Part shown: positions 45,253-53,611 of the stretch, in pieces
Layout of the letters: the number at the start of each line of letters is the position of its first letter
How positions within the stretch are numbered: position 1 is the first letter of the stretch
Program-made: the position numbers and the translations under genes
The notes under the pieces: generated by a model
Seen by the model: the letters and a program-made list of their open reading frames with translations, nothing else
What the model was told of the DNA's origin: nothing
Database searches by the model: none
NCBI GenBank assembly: GCA_964489055.1
Contig: CAZAXF010000005.1
Span: forward strand, 1 to 64,000
DNA from: 66-474 sp964489055
GTDB taxonomy: Bacteria > Pseudomonadota > Gammaproteobacteria > Xanthomonadales > Rhodanobacteraceae
Direction of reading: 5' to 3'
Length of the DNA: 64,000 nt

Positions 45253-45756
45253 TCAACCCGCGCTTTCCGAGACGTCGAAGCGCCCGGTTTCCAGGTCCAC
45301 CTCGGTCTTCAGGTACAGGTTCAGCGGCATGGGCTGCGCCCACATTTCCGACTCGATGCGAAAGCTCAGCGAGTGCTGGTCCATGCGCTCGGTGTCGGCC
45401 TCGACCGTCACCCGCAGCGTCTCCGGCGTCAGGCGCGGCTCGAAAGCGGACAGCGCCTCGCGCAACTGCCGCTGCAACGTGACCGGTTCAAGTCCCGCCA
45501 CCACCGCGCCGGCAAGGTCGGGAATGCCGAAGTTGAGGACCGAGCGGCTGACGTCGGGATATTCGGCCAGCGATTCCTCGCTGCCCAGGTTCACGCAGTT
45601 GAGCAGCCAGGCCACGTCCCGGGTCACGTATTCGCGCAGCCGGGACGCCGAGATCACGCGCTTGTCGCGGCTCTCGACGGCGGTGTCCGGCTCATCATCG
45701 GTCAGGCGATCCAGCAACGAGGGCTGCAAGCGTTCCTGGGTGGTGAGCTCGGCCAT
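45253..45756 (-). CDS. tssE: Type VI secretion baseplate protein TssE (gp25-like)
   Basis: This 167-residue protein is a gp25-like lysozyme-fold relative. Conserved features are LQPSLLDRLTDDEP at the N terminus, SASRLREYVTRDVAWLLNCVNL and SVLNFGIPDLAG (the N-x-G-x-P/D core), followed by IRxAL-like LREALSAFEPRL. TssE initiates sheath polymerisation on the baseplate and has no muramidase activity. It is coded between tagJ and tssF with 12 and 5 bases of spacing. Confidence 0.96.
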   Translation of the reverse strand: MAELTTQERLQPSLLDRLTDDEPDTAVESRDKRVISASRLREYVTRDVAWLLNCVNLGSEESLAEYPDVSRSVLNFGIPDLAGAVVAGLEPVTLQRQLREALSAFEPRLTPETLRVTVEADTERMDQHSLSFRIESEMWAQPMPLNLYLKTEVDLETGRFDVSESAG

Positions 45757-45768
45757 GACAACGCCTCG

Positions 45769-46560
45769 TCACGCCTGCCCAAACTGGATCGAACGCACGT
45801 CGAGCAACGGGTACTCGTCGGCGTCGGTTGCGAACATGCGCTGGCCGCAACCGGCGTACGCGCCGTCGCCCAGTTCCGTCCAGGTGGTCTTGCGGCCCAG
45901 CACGCAGTCGGATTCTCCGGAGGTCTCGGAACCGGGGTAGCGCGCCGGCACGAAACCCACCGCCTGCCCACCGTTGGTCCAGGTGATCTGCACCGGCATC
46001 CATACCTTGTCGCGAAGGTCGGACGGCGGCTCGAACGACAACCCGGTGATACGCGCCAGCGGCACCCACGAGTAACCGCCTTCAAGGATGACTTCCAGGC
46101 ACGGCCCGAAACGCGGATCGGCGTCGGCCAGCCACTCGAACGCGTTGCCGTCGATGCTGCCGCCGACGGCCTCGGCCTGCTCGAAGGCGTTCTCGCGCAG
46201 CTGCGCCGCCTGGGCGTGGGCCCCGTCGGCGTCGAGCTTGAGCGCCTGGAACATCAACGCCAGCCACTGTTCGGGCTCGCCGACCACCACCGGCATCTGC
46301 TTGCCGGCGAAAACGTCGCGGCGCACCGCCTCGCCGCGCAACAATGCGGTGTAGGTGGTCACCATCAGGGTGTTGCCGGCGTCCAGTTCGCCGACCACGT
46401 TCAACTGGGTTTGCGCACGCTCCCAGTCGCCCAGCAGGGCCAGCAACTGGAACAGGAACACCCGGCGGCGCACGTCCGCCGGGTTGTTCCGCACCTCGAC
46501 CGTCAAGAGCTGCAACGCCTCGTCCGGGCGCCCCTCCTTCAAAGCGGTTTCCGGATTCAC
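45769..46560 (-). CDS. tagJ: T6SS accessory protein TagJ (ImpE/SciE)
   Basis: This 263-residue protein has a TPR-like N-terminal half (ALKEGRPDEALQLLTVEVRNNPADVRRRVFLFQLLALLGDWERA) and the ImpE C-terminal domain (WLADADPRFGPCLEVILEGGYSWVPLARI, TELGDGAYAGCGQRMFATDADEYPLLDVR); these are read here in pieces. TagJ binds the sheath and ClpV and modulates sheath recycling; it is an accessory, not a core part. ATG 46560 lies 48 bases after hcp. Its presence beside hcp and tssE is typical of several T6SS lineages. Confidence 0.94.
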   Translation of the reverse strand: MNPETALKEGRPDEALQLLTVEVRNNPADVRRRVFLFQLLALLGDWERAQTQLNVVGELDAGNTLMVTTYTALLRGEAVRRDVFAGKQMPVVVGEPEQWLALMFQALKLDADGAHAQAAQLRENAFEQAEAVGGSIDGNAFEWLADADPRFGPCLEVILEGGYSWVPLARITGLSFEPPSDLRDKVWMPVQITWTNGGQAVGFVPARYPGSETSGESDCVLGRKTTWTELGDGAYAGCGQRMFATDADEYPLLDVRSIQFGQA

Positions 46561-46608
46561 GTTGCCTCACCCCGTGTGGTCGAATGATGGATTGCGACGC
46601 CGATGGCG

Positions 46609-47112
46609 TCAGGCCTTCTTGACCTCGGTCATGTCGTAGGCAAATTCCTTCTTGCCGCCCTTGGGCTTGCCGTGGTCGTCCTGTTCCTGGAAGGAGTACT
46701 TGAACTTGCCGAAGTGCAGCGTGATGTTTTCCGTCAGGCGGTCTTCGCCGCCCGAACCGCCGGTGGAAACCGAGGTGACCAGCACGCCCTTGTCCAGCTC
46801 GATGATGACGTAGTCGGTCTGGTCGCCGGTCGCGTTGCTGACATACAGGTAGCCCTTGTCGATGCGCGAACCGGTGCAGCAGGCGTCCAGCAAGGCGTTG
46901 GAGGAGCCATCCACGTACTTGGTGATGGAGATGTCCTGCACATGGGCCTTGCCGCCGCTGGCCGAACCCGCGCCCGAATGCAGGTCGCCGGTGTTGGACA
47001 CCCCCCAGGACCAGGCCAGGATCGGAATCTCGTTCTTGTGTTTGGCGTGATTGGACGCGCCCTCGATCTTGGTGCTGCCGCCCTCGAACTTCACGTGCAT
47101 GTCAAAAGCCAT
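46609..47112 (-). CDS. hcp: Type VI secretion inner-tube protein Hcp (TssD)
   Basis: This 167-residue protein is a full-length Hcp: MAFDMHVKFEG at the start, then IPILAWSWGVSNTG, HVQDISITKYVDGSS, LLDACCTGSRIDKG and a C-terminal FQEQDDHGKPKGGKKEFAYD segment. Hexamers stack into the tube that is fired and can carry effectors in the lumen. No C-terminal effector fusion is present. A GGGAGAAG ribosome site precedes ATG 47112 and a hairpin lies just upstream (47140-47159), which could raise hcp mRNA level relative to its neighbours. Confidence 0.97.
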   Translation of the reverse strand: MAFDMHVKFEGGSTKIEGASNHAKHKNEIPILAWSWGVSNTGDLHSGAGSASGGKAHVQDISITKYVDGSSNALLDACCTGSRIDKGYLYVSNATGDQTDYVIIELDKGVLVTSVSTGGSGGEDRLTENITLHFGKFKYSFQEQDDHGKPKGGKKEFAYDMTEVKKA

Positions 47113-47139
47113 GGTGCTTCTCCCGTTTCAGAAATTGGA

Positions 47140-47159
47140 GGAGACAGGGGCCTGCCTCC
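47140..47159 (-). promoter_or_regulatory. Hairpin in the tssC-hcp spacer
   Basis: In the 96-base gap between tssC and hcp, 47140-47148 and 47151-47159 form 9-bp arms with one G-U pair, separated by two bases. The position, 28 bases before the hcp start, fits an RNA-processing or stabilising stem that helps the tube protein reach its high copy number. No T-run marks it as a terminator. Confidence 0.35.
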
Positions 47160-47208
47160 GGTTGGACCGACGCAAACCGCGTCTGCTGCTTTGCTTCACC
47201 CTGCTGAT

Positions 47209-48714
47209 TCAGGCTTTTTGCGCCGACGGCAGGCGCGACACCAGCCGCAGGGACACCGTCAACCCTTCGAGCTGGTAATGCGGCCGCAGGTAGAACTTGG
47301 AGCTGTAGTAGCCGGGCGCACCCTCCACTTCCTCGACCACCACCTCGGCCCCGGCCAGCGGCTTGCGGGCCTTGGTTTCCTCGCTGGAATTGGCCGGGTC
47401 GCCGTCCACGTAGTTCGTGATCCAGTTGGTCAACCATTCCTGGATCTGCTCGCGGTCACTGAACGAGCCGATCTTGTCGCGCACGATGCACTTGAGGTAA
47501 TGCGCGAACCGGCAGCAGGCGAACATGTACGGAAGACGCGCACCCAGGGCCGCGTTGGCGGTCGCATCCGGGTTGTCGTATTCCTCGGGCTTGTTCACCG
47601 ACTGCGCACTGATGAACGCGGCCATGTCCGAGTTCTTGCGATGCACCAGCGGCATCATTCCCAGCTTGTCCAGCTCGGCCGAGCGACGGTCGGTGATGGC
47701 GATTTCGGTGGGGCACTTCATCTCCACGCCGCCATCGTCGCTGGGGAAGGTATGCACCGGCAGGCCTTCGACCGCACCACCGGACTCGATGCCGCGGATA
47801 CGCGAGCACCAGCCGTACATCTTGAACGAGCGGTTGATGTTGACCGCCATCGCGTAGGCGGCGTTCTGCCAGCAGTACTTGGACGAATCGGCGCCGGAGG
47901 TGTCTTCCTCGAAGTCGAACTCTTCGACCGGATCGGTCTTGGCACCGTAGGGCAGCCGCGCCAGGGTGCGCGGCATCGCCAGGGCCAGGTAGCGCGAGTC
48001 GTCCGACTCGCGCAGCGACCGCCACGCCGCGTAGTCGGGCGTGGAGAAGATCTTGGAAAGGTCACGCGGGTTGGAAAGCTCGCTCCAGCTGTCCATCCCC
48101 AGCAGCGTATGGTTGGCCGAGGCGATGAACGGCGCGTGCGCGGCCGCCGCGACCTCGGCGATGCCGTTGAGCAGCTCCACGTCCGGCGGACTGTGGTCGA
48201 AGTAGTAGTCGCCCACCAGGCAGCCATACGGCTCGCCGCCGAGCTGGCCGTACTCTTCCTCGTAGACCTTCTTGAAGATCGGGCTCTGGTCCCAGGCCGT
48301 GCCCTTGTAGCGCTTGAGGGTCTTGCCCAGTTCCTTCTTGGAGATGTTGAACACGCGGATCTTCAACTGCTGGTCGGTCTCGGTGTTGTTGACCAGGTAG
48401 TGCAGGCCGCGCCAGGCGCCTTCCAGTTTCTGGAAGTCCTCGTGGTGCATGATCAGGTTGACCTGCTCGCTGATCTTCTTGTCGAGCTCGGCGATGTAGG
48501 CGTTGATGGTGTCGGTCAGGTCCTCGGACACCACGTCGGACTTGTCGAGAACCTGCTCGGCGAGCGTGCGTACGGCGGACTCGACTTCCTCGCGGGCACG
48601 GTCACTCTTGGGCTTGAACTCTTTCTGCAACAGGGCGGCAAAATCGCCACCGCCTTCGGTGGTCTGTTCCGCTGCGCCCTTGGCGGCTTCGGTTGCCTTC
48701 TTTTGCGCGGCCAT
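47209..48714 (-). CDS. tssC: Type VI secretion sheath large subunit TssC
   Basis: This 501-residue protein carries the TssC signatures: LIMHHEDFQKLEGAWRGLHYLV, GEPYGCLVGDYYFDHSPPDVELL, RYLALAMPRTLARLPYG and C-terminal YYSSKFYLRPHYQLEGL (each given in part). With TssB it forms the contractile sheath around the Hcp tube. ATG 48714 lies six bases after the tssB stop. The N-terminal 30 residues (Lys/Ala/Glu-rich) are variable in the family. Confidence 0.98.
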   Translation of the reverse strand: MAAQKKATEAAKGAAEQTTEGGGDFAALLQKEFKPKSDRAREEVESAVRTLAEQVLDKSDVVSEDLTDTINAYIAELDKKISEQVNLIMHHEDFQKLEGAWRGLHYLVNNTETDQQLKIRVFNISKKELGKTLKRYKGTAWDQSPIFKKVYEEEYGQLGGEPYGCLVGDYYFDHSPPDVELLNGIAEVAAAAHAPFIASANHTLLGMDSWSELSNPRDLSKIFSTPDYAAWRSLRESDDSRYLALAMPRTLARLPYGAKTDPVEEFDFEEDTSGADSSKYCWQNAAYAMAVNINRSFKMYGWCSRIRGIESGGAVEGLPVHTFPSDDGGVEMKCPTEIAITDRRSAELDKLGMMPLVHRKNSDMAAFISAQSVNKPEEYDNPDATANAALGARLPYMFACCRFAHYLKCIVRDKIGSFSDREQIQEWLTNWITNYVDGDPANSSEETKARKPLAGAEVVVEEVEGAPGYYSSKFYLRPHYQLEGLTVSLRLVSRLPSAQKA

Positions 48715-48720
48715 CTCGCT

Positions 48721-49257
48721 TTACTCCTTCTTTCCGGATTCGTCGGCATCACCGGCATCGTCTGCCGGTTTCGGGGCCGAGGTCAGTGCCTTGAGCGTCG
48801 CCGGGTCGCGGATCGCCTCGCCGATCAGCTTCTCCGCGCCCGCCTTGCCGTCCATGTAGGTGTTGAGGTTGGCCAGTTGCGTGCGCGCCTCCAGCAGCTT
48901 GGCGACCGCGCCGACCTTGCGGGCGACCGCCGCAGGCGAGAAGTCGTCCATGCTTTCGAACGAAATGTCCACGTTGAGATTGCCCTCGCCGGTCAGCGTG
49001 TTGGGCACGTCGAAGGACACCCTGGGCTTCATCGACTGCAGGCGCTGGTCGAAGTTGTCCACGTCGATCTCCAGCGCCTTGCGCTCACTCACCTGGGGCA
49101 GTTCGGAATTGTTGGCCCCGGACAGGTCCGACATCACCCCCATCACGAAGGGAACCTGCACCTTCTTCTGGGCGCCGAAGATCTCGACGTCGTATTCGAT
49201 CTGCACGCGCGGCGCGCGGTTGCGCGCGATGAATTTCTGACTGCTCTTCTTGGCCAT
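48721..49257 (-). CDS. tssB: Type VI secretion sheath small subunit TssB
   Basis: This 178-residue protein starts MAKKSSQKFIARNRAPRVQ and has VPFVMGVMSDLSG, VDNFDQRLQSMKPRVSF and FESMDDFSPAAVARKV, all TssB hallmarks. It makes the sheath with TssC and carries the ClpV-binding partner surface. It is the first gene of the long minus-strand T6SS run. ATG 49257 is preceded by GAGGAGAT at a good distance; an in-frame extension up to 49599 has no matching sequence and is rejected. Confidence 0.97.
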   Translation of the reverse strand: MAKKSSQKFIARNRAPRVQIEYDVEIFGAQKKVQVPFVMGVMSDLSGANNSELPQVSERKALEIDVDNFDQRLQSMKPRVSFDVPNTLTGEGNLNVDISFESMDDFSPAAVARKVGAVAKLLEARTQLANLNTYMDGKAGAEKLIGEAIRDPATLKALTSAPKPADDAGDADESGKKE

Positions 49258-49747
49258 GCCGTATCTCCTCGAAAAATGAAACCCGTACGGTGGCCCCGAC
49301 CGACCGCCACCATTCCGCGATGCCACCCGCCCCGATCCGCAACCGGCACGGCGCCCGCCGTACCGGCCATCGACGACCGACCGGCATCGTTCAGCCAACA
49401 ACCTCCCGTGCGCGCCCGTTCCATGGCGTGCAGCATGAAGTGATCTTGAAAAACCAGCATCCCACGCAGGACCCCTCCCGTTCGTGTCTGCCGCATCAGG
49501 TTGCCTCGCCGCAACCCGCCCCCCTTCGTACCCCTGGCGGACCGGTGTCAGTTGTCCGGGAGAGCGAGTGACTGTGCCACTCGAAAAATGCAAAGTCAAT
49601 CACATTTTGCCGATTTCCCGGCCTGCATCGGTGCCGGTGGTTTGCGCCGCGTGCACGGACAACGGAATCCGGACCTGCACGAAGTGGTGGCGCCGCTGCG
49701 CGCGCATGCTAGGCTTTGCCGCAGCCTGTCCCGCACCCGGTTCGCGC
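49258..49747. other. Divergent intergenic region between tssB and the transglycosylase gene
   Basis: This 490-base gap holds no credible gene. It must contain the promoters for the minus-strand T6SS run and the plus-strand cell-wall genes. An imperfect dyad (CGAGTG at 49565-49570 against CACTCG at 49578-49583) lies in the middle, close to the possible promoter listed next. I found no well-spaced sigma-54 site. If transcription of the T6SS starts near this dyad, the tssB leader would be about 300 bases long. Confidence 0.6.
49571..49599 (-). promoter_or_regulatory. Weak candidate sigma-70-type promoter for the T6SS run
   Basis: On the minus strand TTGACT (49599-49594) is followed after 17 bases by CACAGT (49576-49571). 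The -10 match is only three of six, so this is a suggestion. It overlaps the dyad noted for the intergenic region, a place where a regulator could act. Confidence 0.25.
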
Positions 49748-50767
49748 ATGTTTCCAAGGCTCTGTCTGCTGGCCGCCCTCGCGGCAACCTGCATTCCGGG
49801 ATTAGTCCGTGCGTCTCAGACGCCGGCGTCCACGAACGACACCAGCGCTTCGGCCCAGGCCGCGCTGGTGCGCGAAGTGGCGGCCGCGACCGGGAAGGAT
49901 CCGGCGGCGCTGAAGGCGCTGCTGGACGGCGCGGTGGTCAAGCAAGGCATCCTCGATGCGATCAGCCGGCCGGCCGAAAGCAAGCCCTGGAGTGCCTACC
50001 GTCCGATCTTCGTGACACCCGAACGGATTGCCGAAGGCATCTCGTTCTATCGCCGTCACCACGCGCTGCTCGAGCAGATCGGCCGCCAGTACGGCGTGCC
50101 GCCGCAGTACATCGTCGCGATCATCGGCGTGGAAACCAACTACGGCGCCAACACCGGCAGCTATCGCGTGCTGGACGCGCTGGTGACGCTGGCATTCCAC
50201 TATCCGCCGCGCGCGAAGTATTTCCGTGGCGAACTGAAGACTCTGCTGGAGCTTCCCGACAACAAGCTGCCCGGGTCGATCCCCGACATCTACGGGTCCT
50301 ACGCCGGTGCGCAGGGCCTGGCGCAATTCATGCCGTCGAGCATCCGCGCGTATGCGGTCGACGCCGACGGGGACGGACACATCAACCTCGTGGCGTCCCT
50401 GCCCGACGCCTTCGCCAGCATCGCCAACTATTTCCGCGCCCACGGCTGGAAGAGCGGCCAGCCGGTGGCGGTACGCGCCGATCCGGCCACCGGTGCCCAG
50501 GCCGCGCCCGCGTACAAGAACAGGTTGCCGACCACGCCGATGCAACGCTTCGAAGCCATGGGCTACAAGCCGGCCGCGCCCGAGGATCCGGAAACGCCGG
50601 CCAACCTGCTGACGCTCGCGGGCGCCGACGGCCCCGAGTACTGGCTGACCTTCGGCAACTTCTACGTCATCACGCGCTACAACCACAGTCCGCTGTATGC
50701 GATGGCGGTGACGCAACTGGCCGACGCGATCGCGCATGGTGCCGCCGCGGCGCCGACGCCGCAATGA
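49748..50767 (+). CDS. mltB: Lytic murein transglycosylase, MltB family
   Basis: This 339-residue exported enzyme has a signal peptide (about 1-20) without an obvious lipobox and the MltB-type SLT domain: YRPIFVTPERIAEGISFYRRH, then the catalytic Glu in IIGVETNYG, AFHYPPRAKYFR, and SYAGAQGLAQFMPSS. It cleaves the MurNAc-GlcNAc bond of peptidoglycan with 1,6-anhydro ring formation. ATG 49748 is preferred because it starts the signal peptide. The gene overlaps rlpA by ATGA, and the two are followed by a carboxypeptidase, so it is a cell-wall maturation cluster next to the T6SS. Confidence 0.93.
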   Translation: MFPRLCLLAALAATCIPGLVRASQTPASTNDTSASAQAALVREVAAATGKDPAALKALLDGAVVKQGILDAISRPAESKPWSAYRPIFVTPERIAEGISFYRRHHALLEQIGRQYGVPPQYIVAIIGVETNYGANTGSYRVLDALVTLAFHYPPRAKYFRGELKTLLELPDNKLPGSIPDIYGSYAGAQGLAQFMPSSIRAYAVDADGDGHINLVASLPDAFASIANYFRAHGWKSGQPVAVRADPATGAQAAPAYKNRLPTTPMQRFEAMGYKPAAPEDPETPANLLTLAGADGPEYWLTFGNFYVITRYNHSPLYAMAVTQLADAIAHGAAAAPTPQ

Positions 50768-51642
50768 GATCCTGGCGGTGCGTCGTGCCGGCGCTGGCGC
50801 TGCTGGTCCTGGCCGGGTGCTCGTCCAGTCCCGCGCGCCACGGCGGCGGCGGGCACGCCTCACCGCGCGATGACATCAGCCAGCCGCAATCGAAGCGTTA
50901 TCACCAGCGCAACGATGCCACGCCCGACATCGCCGGCATCGACTTCGACGCGATTCCCGAACCGGTGCCCAGGGTCGAGCCGAAGTCGCGCTACGGCAAC
51001 AAGTCGCCCTACAAGGTCAATGGACGCACCTACCGCGTGCTGCCCAGTGCCGCCGGCTATGACGAGCGCGGCATCGCGTCCTACTACGGCAGCAAGTTCC
51101 AGGGCTACAAGACCTCGGACCTCGAGACCTACGACATGTACAAGTTCAGCGCGGCCAGCAAGGTGCTGCCGCTGCCGAGTTTCGCGCGCGTCACCAATCT
51201 CGAGAACGGCAAGAGCGTGATCGTGCGCGTGAACGACCGCGGTCCCTTCGTGCGCAATCGCATCATCGACCTGTCGCTGGCAGCCGCGGTGCGCATCGGC
51301 ATCTGGCCCAAAGGCACCGGGTTGGTCCGGGTGCAGGGCATCGACCCCGCACACCCGGATGCGGAACCCGCGCCGGTCACCGCTGTCCCACGGCGGACGG
51401 GTCAGGAACCGCGGCTGTACCTGCAGGTGGGCGCGTTCGCCAATTCCGGCAACGCCGCGCGGCTCGCGGCACGACTGCGGGCACTGCGGGTCGGACCGGT
51501 TCGGGTGGTCCGGGCCAGGGTCGGTGGGCGCGCGCTCGAGCGCGTGCAGGTCGGGCCGCTGCCGGACGTGAATGCACTCGACGACACCAGCGCCCGACTG
51601 GATGCACTGGGCCTGCCGCACGCCCGGGTCACGATACAGTAG
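50764..51642 (+). CDS. rlpA: RlpA-type septal lipoprotein with SPOR domain
   Basis: This 292-residue lipoprotein has lipobox LAGC (Cys19), a double-psi beta-barrel (about 98-190: GIASYYGSKFQGYKTSD, FARVTNLENGKSVIVRVNDRGPF) and a C-terminal SPOR domain (about 215-292: YLQVGAFANSGNAARLAARL) that binds denuded septal glycan. RlpA of Pseudomonas cleaves such glycan. There the active site includes an Asp in YD/FD and a His in L-T-A-A-H-K. Here the sequence reads Y-D-M-Y-K-F-S-A-A-S-K, so the His is Ser; this may be a lineage feature or a loss of activity. ATG 50764 overlaps the mltB stop. Confidence 0.93.
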   Translation: MRSWRCVVPALALLVLAGCSSSPARHGGGGHASPRDDISQPQSKRYHQRNDATPDIAGIDFDAIPEPVPRVEPKSRYGNKSPYKVNGRTYRVLPSAAGYDERGIASYYGSKFQGYKTSDLETYDMYKFSAASKVLPLPSFARVTNLENGKSVIVRVNDRGPFVRNRIIDLSLAAAVRIGIWPKGTGLVRVQGIDPAHPDAEPAPVTAVPRRTGQEPRLYLQVGAFANSGNAARLAARLRALRVGPVRVVRARVGGRALERVQVGPLPDVNALDDTSARLDALGLPHARVTIQ

Positions 51643-51787
51643 GGCGGACACTGTCCGCCGAAAATTGGGCGGGCACAACCCGCCGAACAACAGGGCGGAC
51701 ACGGCCCGCCGAATCAGGCAAGGTTCGACGGTCGCTGTCCGGGCAAGGCCCGCCGACATCGATGGTGTTCGGCGGGCAGTGCCCGCC
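51643..51787. repeat. Cluster of REP-like palindromes downstream of rlpA
   Basis: At least four GC-rich palindromes lie head to tail, each built on a GGCGG(A/G)CA / TG(T/C)CCGCC pair. The first is perfect at 51643-51659 and the last at 51771-51787; two more imperfect ones lie between, separated by GAA-A/T-rich spacers. They form stems in RNA and DNA and could act as the transcription end of the mltB-rlpA unit. REP-like elements of this look are scattered in many Lysobacterales genomes. Confidence 0.8.
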
Positions 51788-51868
51788 CTACCGCCGCGCG
51801 CCGGACGATGACAACATGCCGGGCGTGGATGCCATCAAAATCCGTTCTCCGAGAAATTGACAAACCTT

Positions 51869-53140
51869 ATGAAAATCCTGCGTTCGTTGTGTCTGGTCTC
51901 CCTGGTCGCCGTCACCGGCCTGCTGTTCGCGCAGACGCCACCCCCTGCGCCGTCGGCGGCATCCAGACCGGTGCCGACGTTGCCGCAGGCACCGATTCCA
52001 CCCGCACCGCAGCCGAACGCGCAGGCATGGGTGTTGATGGACTACGCCACCGGCCAGATCCTGGCTTCGCACAACATGGACGCGCGCCGCGCCCCGGCCT
52101 CGCTGACCAAGATCATGACCGAATACGTGGTCGACTCGGAGCTGGCCGCCGGCAAGATCCACCTGGACGACAAGGTCTACATCAGCGACCACGCCTGGAA
52201 GGCGGGTGGTGCCGGCACCGACGGTTCCACCAGTTTCCTGAAGCTGCACTCGCACGTACCGCTGAAGGACCTGCTGTACGGCATGATCATCCAGTCCGGC
52301 AATGACGCCGCGATCGCGCTGGCCGAGCACGTGGCCGGTTCCGAAGCCGCCTTCGCGCAGATGATGAATGCCTACGCGAAACGCCTCGGGATGACCGGCA
52401 CGCATTTCGTCAACGCCTCGGGCTATCCCGCTCCCGGCCACTACAGCACCGCGCACGACGTCGCGATCCTCTCGCGCGCGCTGATCAGCCATTTCCCCGA
52501 GGAATACAAGATTTCCGCGATCAAGTCGTTCACCTGGAACGGCATCGAGCAGCACAACCGCAACACGCTGCTGTGGACGGACCCGAGCGTGGACGGCATC
52601 AAGACCGGTTCCACCAAGGAGGCCGGCTATTGCCTGGCGGCCTCGGCACTTCGCAACGGCATGCGCCTGATCGCGGTGACCATGGGCGGGCCGGACATGA
52701 ACGCCGCGGCCAGCGGCGACGAGGCACTGCTGAACTGGGGCTTCAACTTCTACCGCAGCCACGACCTCTACGCCGCGGGGCAGGTGCTGGCAACCCCGCG
52801 CCTGTGGAAGGGCGCGGTGGACAAGGCCAGCCTCGGTATCGAGCACGCCGCCAGCGTCACCATTCCGCGCGGCCAGTACGACAAGCTCAAGGCCACGCTG
52901 GACATGCCCGCCACGCTCATCGCGCCGCTCAAGAAGGGCCAGCAGGTCGGAACGTTGAAGGTCACGTTCGACGGCAAGCCGCTGTTGAGCGAGCCGCTGG
53001 TGGCCCTCGAGCCCGCGCCCGAGGGCGGCTTCTTCAAGCGCCTGTGGGATGCGATCCTCCTGTGGTTCCACCACGATGGCGGCAACACCACCACCCCGGC
53101 CCCCAGCGTCAAGGTGTCGGACGGGGCGCCGGCGAACTAG
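51869..53140 (+). CDS. D-alanyl-D-alanine carboxypeptidase (PBP5/6 family)
   Basis: This 423-residue protein has a signal peptide (about 1-21), a Pro-rich spacer and the penicillin-binding fold with its three motifs: S78-L-T-K81, SGN (in MIIQSGNDAA) and KTG (in DGIKTGSTKEAGYC). The C-terminal beta domain (about 300-395) ends in an amphipathic segment (GGFFKRLWDAILLWF) that anchors such enzymes to the inner membrane. It trims pentapeptides to tetrapeptides in peptidoglycan and sets the level of cross-linking. ATG 51869 begins the signal peptide; the in-frame TTG four codons earlier is possible but less likely. Confidence 0.94.
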   Translation: MKILRSLCLVSLVAVTGLLFAQTPPPAPSAASRPVPTLPQAPIPPAPQPNAQAWVLMDYATGQILASHNMDARRAPASLTKIMTEYVVDSELAAGKIHLDDKVYISDHAWKAGGAGTDGSTSFLKLHSHVPLKDLLYGMIIQSGNDAAIALAEHVAGSEAAFAQMMNAYAKRLGMTGTHFVNASGYPAPGHYSTAHDVAILSRALISHFPEEYKISAIKSFTWNGIEQHNRNTLLWTDPSVDGIKTGSTKEAGYCLAASALRNGMRLIAVTMGGPDMNAAASGDEALLNWGFNFYRSHDLYAAGQVLATPRLWKGAVDKASLGIEHAASVTIPRGQYDKLKATLDMPATLIAPLKKGQQVGTLKVTFDGKPLLSEPLVALEPAPEGGFFKRLWDAILLWFHHDGGNTTTPAPSVKVSDGAPAN

Positions 53141-53148
53141 GAGGCGGC

Positions 53149-53436
53149 ATGCGGAAACTCCACGAGCTTGAAAAGGACGACGGCCAGGGCTTCCATTTTC
53201 CCGGCAGTTTCGAGATCTCCGCGATGGGCAACGCCGAGGCCAACCTGCGCGAGCGCGTGCCGGAAATCCTGCGCGAACTCGGCCTGGTGGTGCTCGAGGC
53301 CAGCATGCGCGAACGCACCTCGAGCCAGGGCAACTATGTTTCCGTGAGCGTGGTGTTCAATTGCCCCTCGCGCGAGAAATACGACGCCGCCCACGCGGCG
53401 CTGCGGGCGCATCCGGATATTCGGTATACGCTGTGA
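53149..53436 (+). CDS. ybeD: YbeD/DUF493 family protein
   Basis: This 95-residue protein has the DUF493 ACT-like fold with FHFPGSFEISAMGNA at the N terminus and SSQGNYVSVSVVFNC in the middle. YbeD sits between dacA and lipB in many proteobacteria, as it does here, but its function is not established. The start ATG 53149 follows GGAGGCGGC, and the gene lies eight bases after the carboxypeptidase stop, so it belongs to that operon. Confidence 0.92.
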   Translation: MRKLHELEKDDGQGFHFPGSFEISAMGNAEANLRERVPEILRELGLVVLEASMRERTSSQGNYVSVSVVFNCPSREKYDAAHAALRAHPDIRYTL

Positions 53437-53441
53437 AGGCC

Positions 53442-53500
53442 GGGACTCGGGACTCGGGACTCGGGACTCGGGACTCGGGACTCGGGACTCGGGACTCGGG
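53442..53500. repeat. Heptanucleotide tandem array between ybeD and lipB
   Basis: The unit GGGACTC is repeated 8.4 times without interruption over 59 bases. Seven is not a multiple of three, but the array is outside any gene. An inverted, partly diverged set of the same heptamer (GAGTCCC twice, then GGGTCCC twice) lies at 53643-53670 inside the 5' part of lipB, so the transcript can fold the two together. Confidence 0.95.
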
Positions 53501-53611
53501 AAAGCTTAAAGCGGCCATCGCGCCGCAGTGCAACCGTTCCGTGCCCTTGCAGAATGTCCGGGCAACGGTTGCCGACATCAATGCACAAGGTCGATTCGCG
53601 CGACAATGGCC

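Noticed and set aside
49560..49610. A sigma-54 promoter for the T6SS (TGGCAC on the minus strand near 49580)
   Set aside because: The following GC element is 11 bases away instead of 10 and reads CTCGC, so both spacing and sequence fail.
53442..53500. A CRISPR array
   Set aside because: The repeat is only seven bases with no spacers and no cas genes nearby.
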